A stretch of 51,926 nucleotides of DNA from Paracoccaceae bacterium. GTDB taxonomy: Bacteria > Pseudomonadota > Alphaproteobacteria > Rhodobacterales > Rhodobacteraceae. Positions 39,078 to 47,488 of this stretch are shown here, one piece after another. The translations under genes and the position numbers were made by a program. Under the pieces are notes generated by a model. It did not search any database. It was not told the DNA's origin and saw nothing but the letters and a program-made list of their open reading frames with translations. Location: positions 1-51,926 of the forward strand of contig CACPPZ010000008.1 in assembly GCA_902635985.1 (NCBI GenBank). The letters run 5' to 3'. How positions within the stretch are numbered: the first letter of the stretch is position 1; the number at the start of each line of letters is the position of its first letter.

Positions 39078-39727
39078 AATTTTAAAAACGCTTTCATATG
39101 AAATTTTGTTTGATCTTCATATCTACCATTTTTTGGTGATAAAGGGCAGCTTATTCTAACGAGGCATCCTCGTTTAAAGCACGTATTTTGTCCAGTGCTA
39201 GCACCTAAATAAGACTTACACGCATCGGTGTCATATGAAGCTACGTCCAATGCATCCGCTGGGCAGGCACTTAAGCATGGTGCATTGCAAGCTTCGCATG
39301 GCGATTTCCCACTCGTCATCGGCAACTCAATTGACTGCTCCAATATCAATGCCCCTCTATATGAAATCATTAGGCCAACGTCCGCATGCACAAGTAGTTT
39401 CAAGGGTGAAACGAATGCATTTTTACTCAAGACTGCCCAACTGTAAAAAGGTGCATAGGGTGGCCCATCAGAAGGATATACTGCTTTTGAATTAAAATCT
39501 GACGCTATTTCTCCAATCACGCGTTTTGACCATCTATCCATTGGATTTGGAAGAGAATCTTTATATTCAAAGGAGTTTCTAAAATATTCCCAAAAGGAGG
39601 GTTCATTAGGTCCAATCAGTAATGTTGTTTGATCTTCTTGCGTAAATCCTCCTCGCAAAATGAGGCCACTTCTTTTTAATTTCTTATTAATAGAAGCGTA
39701 GGTTACTTGTTTTTGAAAGGTAGCCAT
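39074..39727 (-). CDS. Ferredoxin-like iron-sulfur protein, QueG-C-terminus-like
   Basis: The 217-residue protein ends in a cysteine-rich domain with Cys144, 147, 151, 155, 170, 183, 188 and 194. The first group reads CEACNAPCLSACPADAL, one residue longer than the classic CxxCxxCxxxCP spacing. The second group, CLVRISCP, lacks the usual middle cysteine. I recall roseobacter homologues with the same pattern, so this is probably family-typical rather than damage. It resembles the ferredoxin part of epoxyqueuosine reductase but lacks the cobalamin domain, so I do not assign that function. ATG 39727 was chosen over an upstream TTG because GGTGGAG precedes it. It overlaps the hydroxylase-family gene by 25 bases. 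Confidence 0.75.
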   Translation of the reverse strand: MATFQKQVTYASINKKLKRSGLILRGGFTQEDQTTLLIGPNEPSFWEYFRNSFEYKDSLPNPMDRWSKRVIGEIASDFNSKAVYPSDGPPYAPFYSWAVLSKNAFVSPLKLLVHADVGLMISYRGALILEQSIELPMTSGKSPCEACNAPCLSACPADALDVASYDTDACKSYLGASTGQNTCFKRGCLVRISCPLSPKNGRYEDQTKFHMKAFLKL

Positions 39728-40497
39728 ATGCTCCACCAAAATTTTGTGGGTTTATCGTTTTGCCATGTCAAACCTATTTCCATCTCCTCGTGGCTGAGAT
39801 TGGGCTCTACTTTATAGGTGCCAAATAATTTGTCCCAAATGGATAGTGCGAAACCGTAGTTTGTATCGTACTCACTCCTATCTGAGGAGTGGTGTATTCG
39901 ATGCATGTCTGGTGTTACTATGAATAACCTTAAGATTTTTTCAAATTTTGATGAGATTTTTATATTGGCATGATTAAACATTGAACTGGCATTGAGTAAT
40001 ATCTCAAATACTAAAACAGCAAGTACGGATGGTCCAAGTAAGTAAACAACACCAACTTTAAAAAGCATAGATAGTATAATTTCAATAGGGTGAAATCTAA
40101 TAGCTGTAGAAACATCAAATTCCGGATCTGAATGGTGGACTTGATGCACCCTCCATAAAAATGGAATTTTGTGCGTTACTACGTGTTGCACCCAAATCGC
40201 GAAATCTAGAATTAATATTGATAAAATAAATTCAATGCCGATAGGCCAATCAAATAAATTAAAAATCCCAATTGAATTTGTCTTTGCATCTATAGCTGCG
40301 CCTATTGCTAGCAGTGGAACCGCGAAAGCCAATAATCTTAAAAAAAAGCTATCTATAATTATGAAGGACCAATTCGTTCTCCATCTGGGCCCCTTATTTG
40401 CCTCTTGTGATCTGCGCGGTACAAGTCGCTCAAGTAAAGCCAAAGTTGCAAAAGCAAAAAAGAAGATGAAAAGCCTAATTAATATATCATTATCCAT
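39703..40497 (-). CDS. Fatty acid hydroxylase / sterol desaturase family membrane protein
   Basis: The 264-residue protein has about four hydrophobic segments and the histidine boxes of the non-haem di-iron family: HVVTH (His105, His109), HQVHH (118, 121, 122), and HRIHH (199, 202, 203), with further histidines at 136 and 176. Such enzymes hydroxylate or desaturate lipid tails using oxygen. Bacterial members act on fatty acids, carotenoids or ether lipids, and the substrate here is unknown. Its 3' end overlaps the ferredoxin-like gene, and that protein could be an electron donor, which is inference from position alone. Confidence 0.85.
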   Translation of the reverse strand: MDNDILIRLFIFFFAFATLALLERLVPRRSQEANKGPRWRTNWSFIIIDSFFLRLLAFAVPLLAIGAAIDAKTNSIGIFNLFDWPIGIEFILSILILDFAIWVQHVVTHKIPFLWRVHQVHHSDPEFDVSTAIRFHPIEIILSMLFKVGVVYLLGPSVLAVLVFEILLNASSMFNHANIKISSKFEKILRLFIVTPDMHRIHHSSDRSEYDTNYGFALSIWDKLFGTYKVEPNLSHEEMEIGLTWQNDKPTKFWWSIWLPFKNK

Positions 40498-40573
40498 ACA
40501 TGGAGATTTACTTTAAAGACCTAAATTTTCAACCCATATAGGATTTTTATTTAATTCATATAAGTGAGGATTC

Positions 40574-41434
40574 TTAGGCTCTTATAAGTGAGCCAGCTCC
40601 ATGTTCGGTAAATAACTCCAGTAGACATGCATTTGGAACTCGCCCATCCAAGATTACAACGCCTCGCACACCGCCTTCTAGAGCCATGAGCGCGGTCTCT
40701 GTTTTGGGAATCATGCCACCTGATATAATACCTTCATTTATCCAATTCTTAATTTGGCTCGAGTCTAATTCGGTTATAATCGATCCATCTTTATCCTGAA
40801 CGCCGCTCACGTCCGTCAGAAGTAGTAATCTGTCAGCTTTAAGAGCCGCGGCAATAGCACCGGATACAGTGTCCCCGTTTATATTCAAAGTCTCTCCATC
40901 AATTCCTGCTCCAAGGGGTGCGATTACAGGTATCATATCATTTTCAAATAAATTGAAAATTACTTCAGGATTAACATCTTTAGGAGAGCCTACTAGTCCT
41001 AATTCTGGTTTGTCCTGAATGCAGGTGATAAGTTTTGCGTCTTTTCCTGATATACCTACAGCACGCCCATCTTGATTATTTATAGCTTGAACAATTTTTT
41101 TGTTCACGTTTCCAGACAGAACCATTTCAACTACATTCATAGTTTCTGTGTCTGTTACGCGTTTTCCATTAATGAATTTGGACTCAATGTTTAATTTATC
41201 CAACATAGAATTAATCATTGGCCCGCCACCATGAACGATAACAGGATTTATACCAACCTGGCGCATGAGTACGACATCGCGCGCGAAAGTTTCGAGGGCT
41301 TCATCGCTTACCATAGCGTGACCACCCAATTTAATCACAATGATAGCACCAGAATACCTTTGCAAGTAAGGAAGCGCCTGTGACAATGTTTCTGCCGTTG
41401 CTATCCAATCTCTATTCATATTTCGCTTCTTCAT
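40574..41434 (-). CDS. argB: Acetylglutamate kinase
   Basis: The 286-residue enzyme phosphorylates N-acetyl-L-glutamate, the second step of arginine synthesis. The amino-acid-kinase fold is shown by [11 protein letters not shown] near the N-terminus, [10 protein letters not shown], and the C-terminal [16 protein letters not shown] and [23 protein letters not shown] (quoted in part), typical of arginine-sensitive ArgB. The start at 41434 gives [10 protein letters not shown]; a second in-frame ATG lies five codons downstream. It follows engB with a 74-base gap in the same direction. Confidence 0.95.
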   Translation of the reverse strand: MKKRNMNRDWIATAETLSQALPYLQRYSGAIIVIKLGGHAMVSDEALETFARDVVLMRQVGINPVIVHGGGPMINSMLDKLNIESKFINGKRVTDTETMNVVEMVLSGNVNKKIVQAINNQDGRAVGISGKDAKLITCIQDKPELGLVGSPKDVNPEVIFNLFENDMIPVIAPLGAGIDGETLNINGDTVSGAIAAALKADRLLLLTDVSGVQDKDGSIITELDSSQIKNWINEGIISGGMIPKTETALMALEGGVRGVVILDGRVPNACLLELFTEHGAGSLIRA

Positions 41435-41508
41435 AAATAATCCAAAAGTGTGGAGTGATTTCTACTATCTCATTGTTGCCTTTTAGTGAAACATTATATT
41501 TCTACATA

Positions 41509-42156
41509 CTAATCTAATGTTGCAATTATACTCCGTAGTACTTCTAGGCCTGTCTTATTTTCTGCAGAAGTAACTACTAGCTCTGGAAAGGCAGCAGGAT
41601 GTACTTGCAGTTTCTTTTGCACCTGATTAAGTATCTGGTTTTTTTGCTCTAAATTTACTTTGTCACATTTTGTTAATACACATTGAAATGTGACTGCAGA
41701 AGTGTCCAATAAGTTCATAATTTCCTCATCGACTTCTTTAACTCCATGACGAATATCAATAAGTACAAACGCTCTACGAAGTGATGATCGACCAGATAAA
41801 TATCGTTTCAATAGCTCTTGCCAATTTTTTACAACATCAATTGGAGCGTTGGCAAAACCATAGCCTGGCAGGTCAACAAGATAGTGATGATCTCCAGTTT
41901 CAAAAAAATTAATTTCTTGAGTTCTTCCAGGAGTGTTGGATGCCCTTGCAATGGACTTTCTCCCGGTAATTGCATTGATCAATGAAGATTTTCCTACGTT
42001 AGATCTCCCAGCAAAGCAAACTTCCAGTCTATCTGCGGGAGGGAGACTAGTCATATCCACAACGCCCTTTAAGAAATTTACGTTTCCGGCAAATAGCTTC
42101 CGCCCTTTTTCTCTAGCAAAACCATCTGGATCAGGACTTTCTTTAAACTCTAGCAT
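41509..42156 (-). CDS. engB: Ribosome biogenesis GTPase EngB (YihA/YsxC)
   Basis: The 215-residue GTPase has G1 GRSNVGKSS (residues 50-58), G3 DLPGYG, G4 TKCDK and G5 TSAENK. EngB is needed for late 50S subunit assembly and is usually essential. The ATG at 42156 touches the stop of the MOSC gene (one-base overlap), so the pair is likely coupled. Confidence 0.95.
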   Translation of the reverse strand: MLEFKESPDPDGFAREKGRKLFAGNVNFLKGVVDMTSLPPADRLEVCFAGRSNVGKSSLINAITGRKSIARASNTPGRTQEINFFETGDHHYLVDLPGYGFANAPIDVVKNWQELLKRYLSGRSSLRRAFVLIDIRHGVKEVDEEIMNLLDTSAVTFQCVLTKCDKVNLEQKNQILNQVQKKLQVHPAAFPELVVTSAENKTGLEVLRSIIATLD

Positions 42157-42899
42157 TAATCAATTACCGTTAGTTTATCACCCAGACTCAAATTTCCATT
42201 ATTTCTAGCAACCGCGTAAACACTGAAGTTCTGATGACCGTGAGCTTGTAATGCACCTAAGGTGTCCGCGTCCCGTATCCCAGTTTCAGGGTTAGCGGTT
42301 GTCGCCATGCATCTTTGTACAGGTTCTACTATATCAAATTGTACGGTGCCAATTTGAACAATTTTGCCTATCCAATCCATTTCTGTCCACGGTTTTAGAT
42401 CATCGATCCAAAGATTTCCCCTCCATCGATTTTTTGATAAATCCAACCCCATTTCTGAAGCTAAAGCCTGATGCGATGTTGAACTGCAAATAGTTATTGA
42501 AGGATAATCCGTGTCTGTCATAGCAGCTGATCTTGCTCTTATAAGCTTTGCAGATCCACTTCTATCACTGGGTATCAGATCTTTGGTCCACTGAATTAAC
42601 TTCTCACCTTCAGTATCTGGGCAAAAAGTTATCTCTTCCTTATTTGGATGTGACATTGTTAAAGTATTTTTTTTCTCATCGAAATGTGTTGCAATGGCCA
42701 TTAAACTAGGAGCCTTAGCCCCTCTTGAGAAATTGTGGCATGCTACCCACTCACTGCCATCTGCAGTGCTATGCTCATGAATGACAGCCCAAAGTCTATC
42801 ATGTGGAAGCGTCGCTCCAGCTGTTATCTTAACCTCCGAAACACTCTCTCTCCCATGTGATTTTATGGGATAGCGCCATATTTCTGATAAATAAGCCAT
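42156..42899 (-). CDS. MOSC domain-containing protein
   Basis: The 247-residue protein begins with SEIWRYPIKSHGRESVSEV, the MOSC N-terminal beta-barrel pattern with the RYPIKS motif. A cysteine sits in PVQRCMATTANPETG, the segment expected to carry a sulfur or molybdenum cofactor ligand. MOSC proteins move sulfur to cofactors or reduce N-hydroxylated compounds (YcbX/mARC type), but the substrate cannot be named. It lies directly downstream of yidC on the same strand, with no gap, and one base overlaps engB. Confidence 0.88.
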   Translation of the reverse strand: MAYLSEIWRYPIKSHGRESVSEVKITAGATLPHDRLWAVIHEHSTADGSEWVACHNFSRGAKAPSLMAIATHFDEKKNTLTMSHPNKEEITFCPDTEGEKLIQWTKDLIPSDRSGSAKLIRARSAAMTDTDYPSITICSSTSHQALASEMGLDLSKNRWRGNLWIDDLKPWTEMDWIGKIVQIGTVQFDIVEPVQRCMATTANPETGIRDADTLGALQAHGHQNFSVYAVARNNGNLSLGDKLTVID

Positions 42900-44684
42900 T
42901 TAAGTTTTTTTTCGCTTAAAACCTGCCCTTATGTTGCCGAATACATCAGGTTTATAACCCTGAGATCGCATAATCATATATTGTTGCGCAAAAGTTATCA
43001 TATTGTTAGCAATCCAGTATACAATCAGTCCAGAAGCAAAAGTGCCTAGCATGAACATAAATACCCAAGGCATCCATGCGAAAATCATAGCTTGAGTTGC
43101 ATCGGTTGGCGCGGGATTTAGTTTTTGCTGAAGCCACATGGATATACCCAGTAAGATTGGCAAAACGCCTAATGAGAAAATAAACAGAATGCTTTCCGGT
43201 TGGAATGGGTTTCCCCATGGTAGCAGACCAAAAAGATTTAATATGGTAGATGGGTCGGGAGCACTAAGATCCTTTATCCATCCAATCCATGGAGCATGCC
43301 TAAGTTCTAGAGTGACAAAGATAACTTTATAAAGCGCAAAGAAAATCGGTATCTGCAATAAAATTGGTAAGCAACCGGCTGCAGGGTTAACTTTTTCCTT
43401 TTTGTAAAGACCCATCATTTCAGCTTGTAATTTTTGTCGATCGCCGCCTGTTCGCTCCTTTATTTTTTCCATTTCTGGCTGGAGCTCTTTCATTTTTGCC
43501 ATCGAAACGTATGATTTATATGCCAAGGGTAGCAATAAAGTTTTTATGAGCAAAGTTAGTCCAATTATTGCCCAGCCCGTATTGCCAATAAATTTATTTA
43601 AGTAATGCAGAGCCGCGAAGATTGGCTTTGTTAAGAAAAAGAACCAGCCCCAATCGATGCTATCCAAAAAGCCTTCGACGCCTGTTCTTTCGTAATGTCT
43701 AATTGCTTCCCATTCTTTTGCTCCAGCAAAGAGGTGCGAAGTAACATTTGCTGATTGACCGATGCCAACAGTTTGCGGACTGAAAACTGTTTCTGCCTGA
43801 AAAATATCAGACTTATCATAGTATTTCGCGGTAGAGCGAAACCTGTTGTTCTGCTCTGGAATAAGCGTTGCCATCCAGAAATGATCTGTAAAACCAATCC
43901 ATCCTGAATTTTCAACTTCAATTCTGTCAGCGTATGCAGCTTCTCTGTCACTGTACCCATAATCTCTCAGGTCATCATAACTGTCCTCTGCCAAAGTTCC
44001 ATCAGACATTCTGACTAAACCCTCATGGAGTATGAAGAAATTTTTGAGGCCGGTTGGTTCTCCATGACGTCTGAGCAGCCCGTAGGGTCTCAACTGTACT
44101 TCGGCACCACTTTCATTCGTAACCTTTTGGTCGATTGTAAATAGATAATTCTTATCAATTGATATTGTTCTGCTGAATAAAAGACCATTTTGGTTGTCCC
44201 AATATATCGTTACTGGATCTTGAAGCGTCAATTTTGGGTTGCCTGAAACAGACCATATAGTATCTGGATTTGGAACTGACTTAGGATCTAATCCAGCTAA
44301 GGCTGCCCAACCGTATGCAGCATAAAAAGCGTGTGGAACAGTACTCGGCTTTAGAAGGGTTACAATCTCAGAGTTTTCGTCTAATGCAACGCGATAATCT
44401 TTTAATGATAGATTATCTATTCTTCCGCCCTCGAGTGAGATCGACCCTATAACTCGGTCTGTCTCAATCCCTATGCTTGGGAAGTCTTTATTATCACTAA
44501 GATCGGACGGTAAGGTGACATTTTCTTTAATATCTTGAGCAGGCAAACTTTGGACCCCTGTCTTTTCGATATTTTGCTCTTCGGTCTGGATTGGCTCTGG
44601 TGGGGGGAATAAAATAAACCAAGCTATAATAACCACAAAACTAAGCACAGATGCCAGGATTAGATTTTTATTCTGATCGTCCAT
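42900..44684 (-). CDS. yidC: Membrane protein insertase YidC
   Basis: The 594-residue protein has an N-terminal transmembrane anchor (about residues 9-27), a large periplasmic domain (about 50-345), and a C-terminal insertase domain with five hydrophobic segments. LLIKTLLLPLAYKSYVSMAKMKELQPEM (quoted in part) contains the hydrophilic groove and cytoplasmic hairpin, and NPAAGCLPILLQIPIFFALYKV is the family signature. It inserts proteins into the inner membrane alone or with SecYEG. The basic C-terminal tail FKRKKT is typical. The MOSC gene starts immediately after its stop. The gap to ttcA is 133 bases. Confidence 0.97.
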   Translation of the reverse strand: MDDQNKNLILASVLSFVVIIAWFILFPPPEPIQTEEQNIEKTGVQSLPAQDIKENVTLPSDLSDNKDFPSIGIETDRVIGSISLEGGRIDNLSLKDYRVALDENSEIVTLLKPSTVPHAFYAAYGWAALAGLDPKSVPNPDTIWSVSGNPKLTLQDPVTIYWDNQNGLLFSRTISIDKNYLFTIDQKVTNESGAEVQLRPYGLLRRHGEPTGLKNFFILHEGLVRMSDGTLAEDSYDDLRDYGYSDREAAYADRIEVENSGWIGFTDHFWMATLIPEQNNRFRSTAKYYDKSDIFQAETVFSPQTVGIGQSANVTSHLFAGAKEWEAIRHYERTGVEGFLDSIDWGWFFFLTKPIFAALHYLNKFIGNTGWAIIGLTLLIKTLLLPLAYKSYVSMAKMKELQPEMEKIKERTGGDRQKLQAEMMGLYKKEKVNPAAGCLPILLQIPIFFALYKVIFVTLELRHAPWIGWIKDLSAPDPSTILNLFGLLPWGNPFQPESILFIFSLGVLPILLGISMWLQQKLNPAPTDATQAMIFAWMPWVFMFMLGTFASGLIVYWIANNMITFAQQYMIMRSQGYKPDVFGNIRAGFKRKKT

Positions 44685-44817
44685 AAAAAAACCGCCAAAT
44701 CTTTTTATTTTTACACACGTTCAACAGACTAAGACCCAAAAGGTCAAGACTGTTTCAACGAATTTATAGATACCAAGTTACTTTTAGTAGAAAAATAGAG
44801 ATTATTTTACCCAATTT

Positions 44818-45681
44818 TTAATTATCTTGGTTGGTCAGAGTCTTATTTTCCTTCTGCAGTTCTCTCTGAAGGCCTAAAAAGTCGAATAAATTCTTATCTA
44901 ATAAATGAGACGGTTTCGTATTCATCAAAGATCGAAACATTACTTGACGTCGCCCAGGGCTATTTTTTTCCCATCCATCTAAAATCCTTTTCACCTGTTG
45001 CCTCTGCAGTCCATCTTGAGATCCACATAAATCACAAGGAATTATTGGATAATCCATTTGCTTTGAAAATTTTTCACAATCAGCTTCGGCTACATAAGCA
45101 AGGGGGCGGTAGACAAATAAATCTTTTTCTTCATTTATAAGTTTGGGTGGCATAGTAGCAAGCCTACCACCATGGAAAAGGTTCATAAAAAATGTTTCTA
45201 GTATGTCATCCCTATGATGACCTAATACGACTGCTGAGCATCCTTCCTCGCGCGCTAAACGGTATAAATGCCCGCGCCGTAGTCGTGAGCATAATGAGCA
45301 GAATGTACGACCCTCTGGAATTTTATCGACTACCACAGAGTACGTATCTTGATATTCAATCCGGTGTGGCACCTCCATTTTTTCCAAGAACTCTGGAAGA
45401 ATGGTTTTTGGAAAGTTAGGCTGCCCCTGATCTAAATTACATGCTAAAATATCAACAGGTAATAAACCTCTCCATTTTAGTTCATAGAGAGCCGCTAAAA
45501 GCGTATAGCTGTCCTTTCCACCGGATAAACAAACTAACCAGCGTGCGTCCCGCTCCACCATGCCATAATCACTAATAGCTTGGCTTACGTTTCGAATAAT
45601 TCTGCGTCTTAGTTTTTTGAATTCAGTGCTCGATGGTGCACCGTAAAACAAAGGATGGATATCGTTTAGATCGTCTAGCAT
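44818..45681 (-). CDS. ttcA: tRNA 2-thiocytidine biosynthesis protein TtcA
   Basis: The 287-residue enzyme thiolates C32 in certain tRNAs. The ATP-pyrophosphatase loop [12 protein letters not shown] is at residues 51-62. The family cysteine pairs are Cys128 and Cys131 (CSLC) and Cys216 and Cys219 (CDLC), the second set with the iron-sulfur and catalytic pattern of TtcA. Length matches the family. It lies 56 bases after yidD on the same strand. Confidence 0.94.
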   Translation of the reverse strand: MLDDLNDIHPLFYGAPSSTEFKKLRRRIIRNVSQAISDYGMVERDARWLVCLSGGKDSYTLLAALYELKWRGLLPVDILACNLDQGQPNFPKTILPEFLEKMEVPHRIEYQDTYSVVVDKIPEGRTFCSLCSRLRRGHLYRLAREEGCSAVVLGHHRDDILETFFMNLFHGGRLATMPPKLINEEKDLFVYRPLAYVAEADCEKFSKQMDYPIIPCDLCGSQDGLQRQQVKRILDGWEKNSPGRRQVMFRSLMNTKPSHLLDKNLFDFLGLQRELQKENKTLTNQDN

Positions 45682-45737
45682 ATCAAGGCTTTAAATTAGA
45701 TTAGTGTCCATAACAAGTCATGCAAATATATTTGAGA

Positions 45738-45968
45738 TTATTTATTTTTTTCAGGTACTGGATCATAGCCTTGTCCACCCCACGGATGGCATTTGAGTAA
45801 GCGCTTTACAATTAAGTAAACTCCAACGATTGCACCTCTTTTTTCCAAGGCTTCTAGGGCATATGAGCTGCACGTTGGTTGATAGCGACAGTTATGTCCT
45901 ACCCAAGGTGAGAATATAGCCCTATAGGCTCTAATTGGAAGTGAGATGAGAAACGAAATAGGATTCAT
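45738..45968 (-). CDS. yidD: Membrane protein insertion efficiency factor YidD
   Basis: The 76-residue protein has the YidD pattern: a short hydrophobic or amphipathic start, then [19 protein letters not shown] and the cysteine-tryptophan segment [15 protein letters not shown]. It aids insertion of proteins with YidC. It overlaps rnpA by four bases (45965-45968), the usual rpmH-rnpA-yidD packing. Confidence 0.95.
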   Translation of the reverse strand: MNPISFLISLPIRAYRAIFSPWVGHNCRYQPTCSSYALEALEKRGAIVGVYLIVKRLLKCHPWGGQGYDPVPEKNK

Positions 45969-46339
45969 TTTTGCCTTACACGTAAATTTTTAAAAGCATG
46001 GATTAATTCAAGTTTTAGGTCTTTAAATTTTGTATTACACGTGCTCTCAGCCCGTCCAATCAAAACGTAGTCTGTGCTAGAAGTACCATATTGAGCGACG
46101 GTTTCTGCAGCTGCTGCCCGCATGCGTCGCTTAGCACGGTTGCGCATGACTGCATTGCCAACTTTTTTGCTTGCAGTATAACCTACTCTTATAGTTTCAA
46201 GTGAGTTAGGTCGAGCTTGAACAATTATAGATTTTCCAATAAATTTTTCCGTTTTGGACGCGGCTATAAAATCTACTCTTTTTGTAAGAGTTTCCAAGGC
46301 ATGTTTAGACTTACGATGTTCTAATGAGAGATTTTCCAT
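45965..46339 (-). CDS. rnpA: Ribonuclease P protein component
   Basis: The 124-residue basic protein has the conserved RNR-type segment [19 protein letters not shown] that binds RNase P RNA, with [11 protein letters not shown] before it. With RnpB RNA it removes 5' leaders from precursor tRNAs. The ATG at 46339 has GAAAATCTCTC upstream and lies 40 bases after the rpmH stop. Its 3' end overlaps yidD. Confidence 0.93.
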   Translation of the reverse strand: MENLSLEHRKSKHALETLTKRVDFIAASKTEKFIGKSIIVQARPNSLETIRVGYTASKKVGNAVMRNRAKRRMRAAAAETVAQYGTSSTDYVLIGRAESTCNTKFKDLKLELIHAFKNLRVRQK

Positions 46340-46379
46340 GAGTTTGCACCAAAAGTGCGTCTCAGGACTAATAGTAATC

Positions 46380-46514
46380 CTAGGCGCTTAAGGACTTTCG
46401 ACCTCTTGCTCTTCGAGCATTTAGAATTTTTCTGCCGGCTTTTGTTGCCATTCTAGAACGGAAACCATGACGGCGCTTTCTAACCAAGTTTGATGGCTGG
46501 TATGTACGTTTCAT
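46380..46514 (-). CDS. rpmH: 50S ribosomal protein L34
   Basis: The 44-residue product, too short to be picked out by length alone, reads [20 protein letters not shown] then [23 protein letters not shown] in its second half. This is complete L34. The ATG is at 46514 and the stop TAG at 46382-46380. It heads the reverse-strand rpmH-rnpA-yidD unit. No replication origin or dnaA lies next to it in this window, unlike in some other bacteria. Confidence 0.96.
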   Translation of the reverse strand: MKRTYQPSNLVRKRRHGFRSRMATKAGRKILNARRARGRKSLSA

Positions 46515-46747
46515 AGATCACTCTCCGTTTTTCTTGTCTTTACGTTAGAATCGCAAGATCAAACTCACTTGAGGCCGAGGTTTTAAGCTTCTATTCCCAA
46601 GAAGTCAAACCGTTCTAATACTTCAAAATTATTTTTAGTGTCGATGAGTTTTTTTTTGCCAGATAAAGACTTTGAGTTACTATCACTCAGGTTGCTCATG
46701 TAATTCTATAGCGAAAAATTTAGCCTCGTTTAAGGTGTGAATATTCA
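46515..46747. other. Divergent intergenic region, rpmH / TVP38-family gene
   Basis: These 233 bases separate the reverse rpmH unit from the forward TVP38-family gene, so promoters for both are expected here. I find no box pair that clearly matches consensus in either direction; a GAGT-TACTATC-ACTC dyad lies at 46674-46688. No small gene is supported. Confidence 0.4.
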
Positions 46748-47488
46748 ATGAATAAGTTAGATTTAAGAAAAACAGTTGTAGTATTACTTTTAATTATTGC
46801 TGTTTTCGGTCTTTCTTTTTTTAGTGAATGGATAAGTTTTGAGGCTCTGAAAGAAAATAGATCATATATTTCGTACTTTCGGGATGAGAATTTTATTCTA
46901 TCTATAATTCTTTTCTGGTTATTTTACTTTTTATTAACAGTTTTTTCGTTACCCGGAGCAGCAGTTACCTCTGTCTCGGGTGGGTTTCTATTTGGTCTCA
47001 ACTTGGGACTAATAATTAATGTTACTGCTGCAAGTACTGGTGCAACAGTATTATTCATATTAGTTCGATACGGTTTGAAAAGTTTTAAATATAATCAATC
47101 CAATGATTTTGATAACGATTTTGCCGTTAAAATAAAAAATGGCCTTATGAAAAATCAAATTTCAATCATGTTAATATTGAGGTTAGTCCCAATAGTTCCA
47201 TTCTTTTTAGCAAATATCTTGCCTGCACTTGTTGGTGTCAGACTTGTTAATTTTATTTGGACTACAGTTATTGGCATCATTCCCGGTGGCATAGTTTTTA
47301 CGTGGATAGGGGTAGGAGTTGGCGAAGTATTTGACAGAAATGAGTACCCCAACCTCGAACTTCTATTCAGTCCAATGATACTAGGACCTATACTGGGTCT
47401 GGCGGTGCTACTTCTTTTGCCAATAATTTTAAGGCGCTCTGGTATTATGCCGAAAACGATAACGGAACTAAAAAATGAAAAAGATTAA
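46748..47488 (+). CDS. TVP38/TMEM64 (VTT-domain) family membrane protein
   Basis: The 246-residue protein has about five or six hydrophobic segments, and the VTT/DedA-like core shows FSLPGAAVTSVSGGFLFG, then ISIMLILRLVPIVPFFLANI and LVNFIWTTVIGIIPGG. Members are integral membrane proteins related to DedA and eukaryotic TMEM64; some scramble or transport lipids. Its 3' end overlaps the next gene by 14 bases in another frame, so they are surely co-transcribed and probably work together. Function is otherwise unknown. Confidence 0.87.
   Translation: MNKLDLRKTVVVLLLIIAVFGLSFFSEWISFEALKENRSYISYFRDENFILSIILFWLFYFLLTVFSLPGAAVTSVSGGFLFGLNLGLIINVTAASTGATVLFILVRYGLKSFKYNQSNDFDNDFAVKIKNGLMKNQISIMLILRLVPIVPFFLANILPALVGVRLVNFIWTTVIGIIPGGIVFTWIGVGVGEVFDRNEYPNLELLFSPMILGPILGLAVLLLLPIILRRSGIMPKTITELKNEKD

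Noticed and set aside
39074-39727. Epoxyqueuosine reductase QueG
   Set aside because: Too short (217 residues), lacks the cobalamin-binding part and has an incomplete second cysteine cluster.
46380-46747. Chromosomal replication origin next to rpmH
   Set aside because: No dnaA gene and no cluster of recognisable DnaA boxes; rpmH is not a reliable origin marker in alphaproteobacteria.
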